Origin: Phycisphaerae bacterium
GTDB taxonomy: Bacteria; Planctomycetota; Phycisphaerae; Sedimentisphaerales; Anaerohalosphaeraceae
Length of the DNA stretch: 41,497 nucleotides
Direction: 5' to 3'
NCBI GenBank assembly: GCA_018433925.1
Contig: JAHDQI010000309.1
Coordinates: 1-41,497, forward strand
Both the position numbers and the translations under genes were made by a program. The notes under the pieces are model-generated. The model was not told where the DNA came from, did no database searches, and was given only the letters and a program-made list of their open reading frames with translations. Shown in pieces: positions 38,885-41,497 of this stretch; within the stretch, counting starts at the first letter, position 1, and every line of letters starts with the position of its first letter.

Positions 38885-41497
38885 ATGAAAGAATCAAACT
38901 CTCTACCACGGGTTTTCTTTTTCACTTTGATTATCTTCCTATTCTCAGCCGTTCCCTGCCGGGCGGGACGCTGGACAACGCAGGGGGTGGCCGAGACAGA
39001 AATCCGGTATTGGAAGGCTTCGTCTGCCCAATCCATAACGCTTGACAGCAACGACTGTATCCACGCCGTTTACTCGATATATACGCCGCAAACAAGTTAC
39101 CAACTTCAGTATTTGTTTAACAACGGCAGCGGCTGGACTAAGGAAATCGCAGATCCGAACACGTCTCAGGATGTCGAGTATGCTTCTGTGACAACGGATT
39201 CATTGAACCGGCCGCATGTGGCTTATGCGATCTCCAAAGGAAGTGATTATTACGAACTGCGATATGCCGTAAAGACAGCCGGCCTCTGGCATATTTATAT
39301 TCTGGATACGGACAGCAAACCGATCTGGACTCCATCCATCGTGCTGGATTCGTCGGATCATGCCCATATTGCGTACTGCCGGAGGAGCATCAATTATGTT
39401 GATTATGCCGTGGAATACATCACGAATGCGGCAGGCAGCTGGAACCGCAGCGCGGTACATCTGGTGGATTCTTACCGCAGGGCAAACCCCCAGGTTGCAC
39501 TGGATGCGCTCGAACGGCCGGCTATTTTTTATCTTTGGGAAGGAAATTTGATGTCGGCAGTACGCGATGGATCTTCCTGGACGCATGCATTGATTTACAA
39601 CCCGGAGCCGATGTTGACTGCCGAAGTCGAACAGGTATCCGCGGCCACCGCATCCGATGGGACATTTCATCTTTCGTGCCTCGTCGATGTCTCCAATTCC
39701 AACAATGACATGCAACTCAGTCACTGGATCCATACAGGCGGCGCCTGGGCGTATGAAGTGATTGAAGAGACGGACGATCGGTCGATTCGGGCAAATTCCA
39801 TCACGCTTGATACAGCGGACCAGGTTCATCTTTTTTACAGCATGGAAACGGAAGATAACACCGCCCAGCTCTATCATGCATACGGGACATTCGGCTCGAC
39901 CACCCGTGAATTGGTCGGGGACAACTCCATTATTTCCTGTAGCGCCGCCGCCGCCGAAGACGGCACTCTGCATACCCTTCTTGTGAAAGGAAACGGCGCA
40001 CAGATTCTGTATGCTCACAACAGCGCCGGTTCCTGGCAATTTGAATCCCTGGAGCGTACCCTCTTGATCGGACAAAAAAGTTCCCTGGCGATCGATTCGA
40101 GCGGCGACGCGGTGATCGCATACACCAGCAAATATTCCCCCAATACCGATCTGTCCGGAGTCTTTATCGCAAAGAATTCCACCGGGACCAGGGAAACGGA
40201 AGAGGTGACCTCAGTAGGAAAGGTAGACAGCGATCGGGCGCTGGCCATTGATTCGAGTGATACCCTGCATATCGTGTATCCGAACTGCTCCTATTCGATG
40301 AAAAGTCTGCTGTACAGCGAAAACAGTTCCGGCGAATTTGTTGAACAACAACTGGACCCCCAATCCGGAAAGACCGCCTGCCTTGCCCTCGATCAAAATG
40401 ACGACCTCCACATCCTTCACCTCTACGAATTCCAGCAGAGCTATGTCTGCTACCCTACCGGCAGCATTCCGGATATCTGCACGCAAATTAATTACCACCT
40501 GGATTATTCCACGAATGCGGGGGGAACGTGGCAAAACGAAATCCTGTTTCAGGAGGCCGACTGGGGAACTTCCGGTTCCATCGCCATGGATTCCCTCGGA
40601 AACGCTCATGCGGTTTACGTAGCGGATACCGCCGCAGAAACACAAATTAAGTATCTCAGCAACACCGCCGGCGCCTGGTCCGTAAAACAAACTCTTCCGC
40701 TGTCCGGCAATGAGGGATATGCCCGGATTGCGGTTGACTCCTCGGACAAGATCCATATTGTGTATCTGGACGTCCACTACACAGAAACGACACTCCATCA
40801 CTATACGAATGCTTCCGGGTACTGGAATGATGAAGTTGTGGACGAAATGAGCGGACGGCGCACACAATTATCCATGGCGATCGATCCGGCCGATCATGTG
40901 CATCTCTGTTACGACGGAGTTCGTTGCCTGAACTATGCCGCCAACCTGTCGGGCAACTGGGACCCTGAAATGATTGCTGAAAACCTTGATTACACGCACC
41001 TGATCCATCCCTCCATCGCGGTCGATGCGGCCGGCATACACATCAGTTATTCCCATCATGATGATTACTACACGGTATCCCTGATGTATATCACGGATAC
41101 GCTGCCGAGCAAGGCGATTGAGGTTGAGCCGCTTTCGCTGTCCTTTATTTCCAACGAAGGCGGCAGTTCCACGTTGCCGGTAACGGTCCGCAATGTCGGC
41201 AATCTGCCCCTGAATGTCGGGGCCGCTTCCCTGGCCGGCGACGGCGCGGCCCAGTTCAGCAAGACGGACTCGCTGCCGATCCCCCTGCCGGTCGGCGGCT
41301 CAACGCAAATCGATGTAACGTTTGATCCGGCCGCTATCGGTTCGTACGACGCACAGCTTTCGATTCCCTCGGATGACCCGGACCGGCCGGTGATAACCGT
41401 GGATCTGCACGGATCGTGTTTTGCCGTGCCCGGACCGTATCTCGAATGGATCCCGCCGAAGAACTGGGAAGGATTCGGCGAGGTGATTGTCGGCCAG
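38885..41497 (+). CDS. Large secreted beta-propeller-repeat protein with HYDIN/ASH-like domain, 3'-truncated
   Basis: The ATG at 38885 follows GGAGG and begins a signal peptide (VFFFTLIIFLFSAVPCRAG). The frame stays open for 871 codons to the window edge, so the C-terminus is missing. Residues ~25-735 consist of repeated blades with cores such as SITLDSNDCIHAVYSIY, SIVLDSSDHAHIAYC, LAIDSSDTLHIVYPN, IAVDSSDKIHIVYLD, each ending in an aromatic or LxYxxN strand; this is the pattern of BNR/propeller-like secreted proteins. From ~740 an immunoglobulin-like domain follows (LSFISNEGGSSTLPVTVRNVGN, VTFDPAAIGSYDAQLSIPSDDPDRP: the choice-of-anchor-D/ASH type). A dockerin or catalytic domain may follow beyond the window. 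The function is unknown. Confidence 0.9.
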   Translation, partial: MKESNSLPRVFFFTLIIFLFSAVPCRAGRWTTQGVAETEIRYWKASSAQSITLDSNDCIHAVYSIYTPQTSYQLQYLFNNGSGWTKEIADPNTSQDVEYASVTTDSLNRPHVAYAISKGSDYYELRYAVKTAGLWHIYILDTDSKPIWTPSIVLDSSDHAHIAYCRRSINYVDYAVEYITNAAGSWNRSAVHLVDSYRRANPQVALDALERPAIFYLWEGNLMSAVRDGSSWTHALIYNPEPMLTAEVEQVSAATASDGTFHLSCLVDVSNSNNDMQLSHWIHTGGAWAYEVIEETDDRSIRANSITLDTADQVHLFYSMETEDNTAQLYHAYGTFGSTTRELVGDNSIISCSAAAAEDGTLHTLLVKGNGAQILYAHNSAGSWQFESLERTLLIGQKSSLAIDSSGDAVIAYTSKYSPNTDLSGVFIAKNSTGTRETEEVTSVGKVDSDRALAIDSSDTLHIVYPNCSYSMKSLLYSENSSGEFVEQQLDPQSGKTACLALDQNDDLHILHLYEFQQSYVCYPTGSIPDICTQINYHLDYSTNAGGTWQNEILFQEADWGTSGSIAMDSLGNAHAVYVADTAAETQIKYLSNTAGAWSVKQTLPLSGNEGYARIAVDSSDKIHIVYLDVHYTETTLHHYTNASGYWNDEVVDEMSGRRTQLSMAIDPADHVHLCYDGVRCLNYAANLSGNWDPEMIAENLDYTHLIHPSIAVDAAGIHISYSHHDDYYTVSLMYITDTLPSKAIEVEPLSLSFISNEGGSSTLPVTVRNVGNLPLNVGAASLAGDGAAQFSKTDSLPIPLPVGGSTQIDVTFDPAAIGSYDAQLSIPSDDPDRPVITVDLHGSCFAVPGPYLEWIPPKNWEGFGEVIVGQ

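Noticed and set aside
1-41497. CRISPR array, tRNA or rRNA genes, transposase, prophage structural genes
   Set aside because: None seen: no regular repeat-spacer series, no tRNA-like cloverleaf recognised and no integrase or transposase motif in any likely gene.

Overview
The window looks like chromosome from an anaerobic, polysaccharide-degrading planctomycete, most likely class Phycisphaerae (Sedimentisphaerales-like). That placement is inferred from several large secreted proteins carrying dockerin-like EF-hand pairs of the planctomycete kind (D-x-DG…ADLAxxxxxWL) with no cohesin or scaffoldin in view, from secreted GH2 and GH95 glycosidases, and from high-GC genes separated by AT-rich spacers. 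There is no rRNA, tRNA or CRISPR array, and no transposase or integrase.

Layout. Bases 1-792 are the 3' end of a secreted LamG/dockerin-like protein. Acetate kinase (1009-2196) follows. An osmolyte operon (2453-6052) encodes lysine 2,3-aminomutase, a sodium/solute symporter and beta-lysine acetyltransferase, which together would make N-epsilon-acetyl-beta-lysine. A minus-strand pair (6061-8699) holds an unrecognised transglutaminase-like protein and a DMT exporter. A carbohydrate block (8864-16627) contains a GH2 lipoprotein with an inserted F5/8C domain, a secreted PHP-type phosphodiesterase, an HI0933-type flavoprotein and a GH95 enzyme. The RNase P RNA gene (16669-17044, minus) comes next, then a periplasmic-binding-protein/histidine-kinase pair (17113-19841). 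UmuD/UmuC (20438-22152) and an SDR (22316-23083) are followed by a minus-strand set (23145-30896): a secreted beta-helix protein, a DUF2179 protein, CorA, a PhoPQ-related hydrolase and a seven-bladed propeller protein. Further right are an outer-membrane barrel (31179-31988), a small lipoprotein, a multi-PAS histidine kinase (32819-34861) and a free-standing CBM48-like protein (35790-36065). Next is a compact cassette (36306-38842) of a double-HTH protein, a soluble ABC ATPase, a convergent Cys-rich small protein and a GNAT protein. The window ends inside a large secreted propeller protein with a HYDIN/ASH-like domain (38885 onward).

The most interesting items are: (1) the HTH / ABC-ATPase / GNAT cassette, which looks like a split version of the COG2401 architecture (ABC ATPase fused to an acetyltransferase) and has no permease; (2) three intergenic loci that look like undescribed small RNAs. 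Two of these have a good sigma70-type promoter and an intrinsic terminator but no ORF. The third is a terminator hairpin preceded by an anti-Shine-Dalgarno-like C-rich run, facing an 11-codon micro-ORF with a very strong ribosome-binding site.

Promoters recognisable by eye (TTGnnn, 16-17 nt, TAnnnT) precede many transcription units. Two of them lie only 7-8 nt from the start codon, suggesting leaderless mRNAs. All calls come from reading the sequence; no database search was possible.
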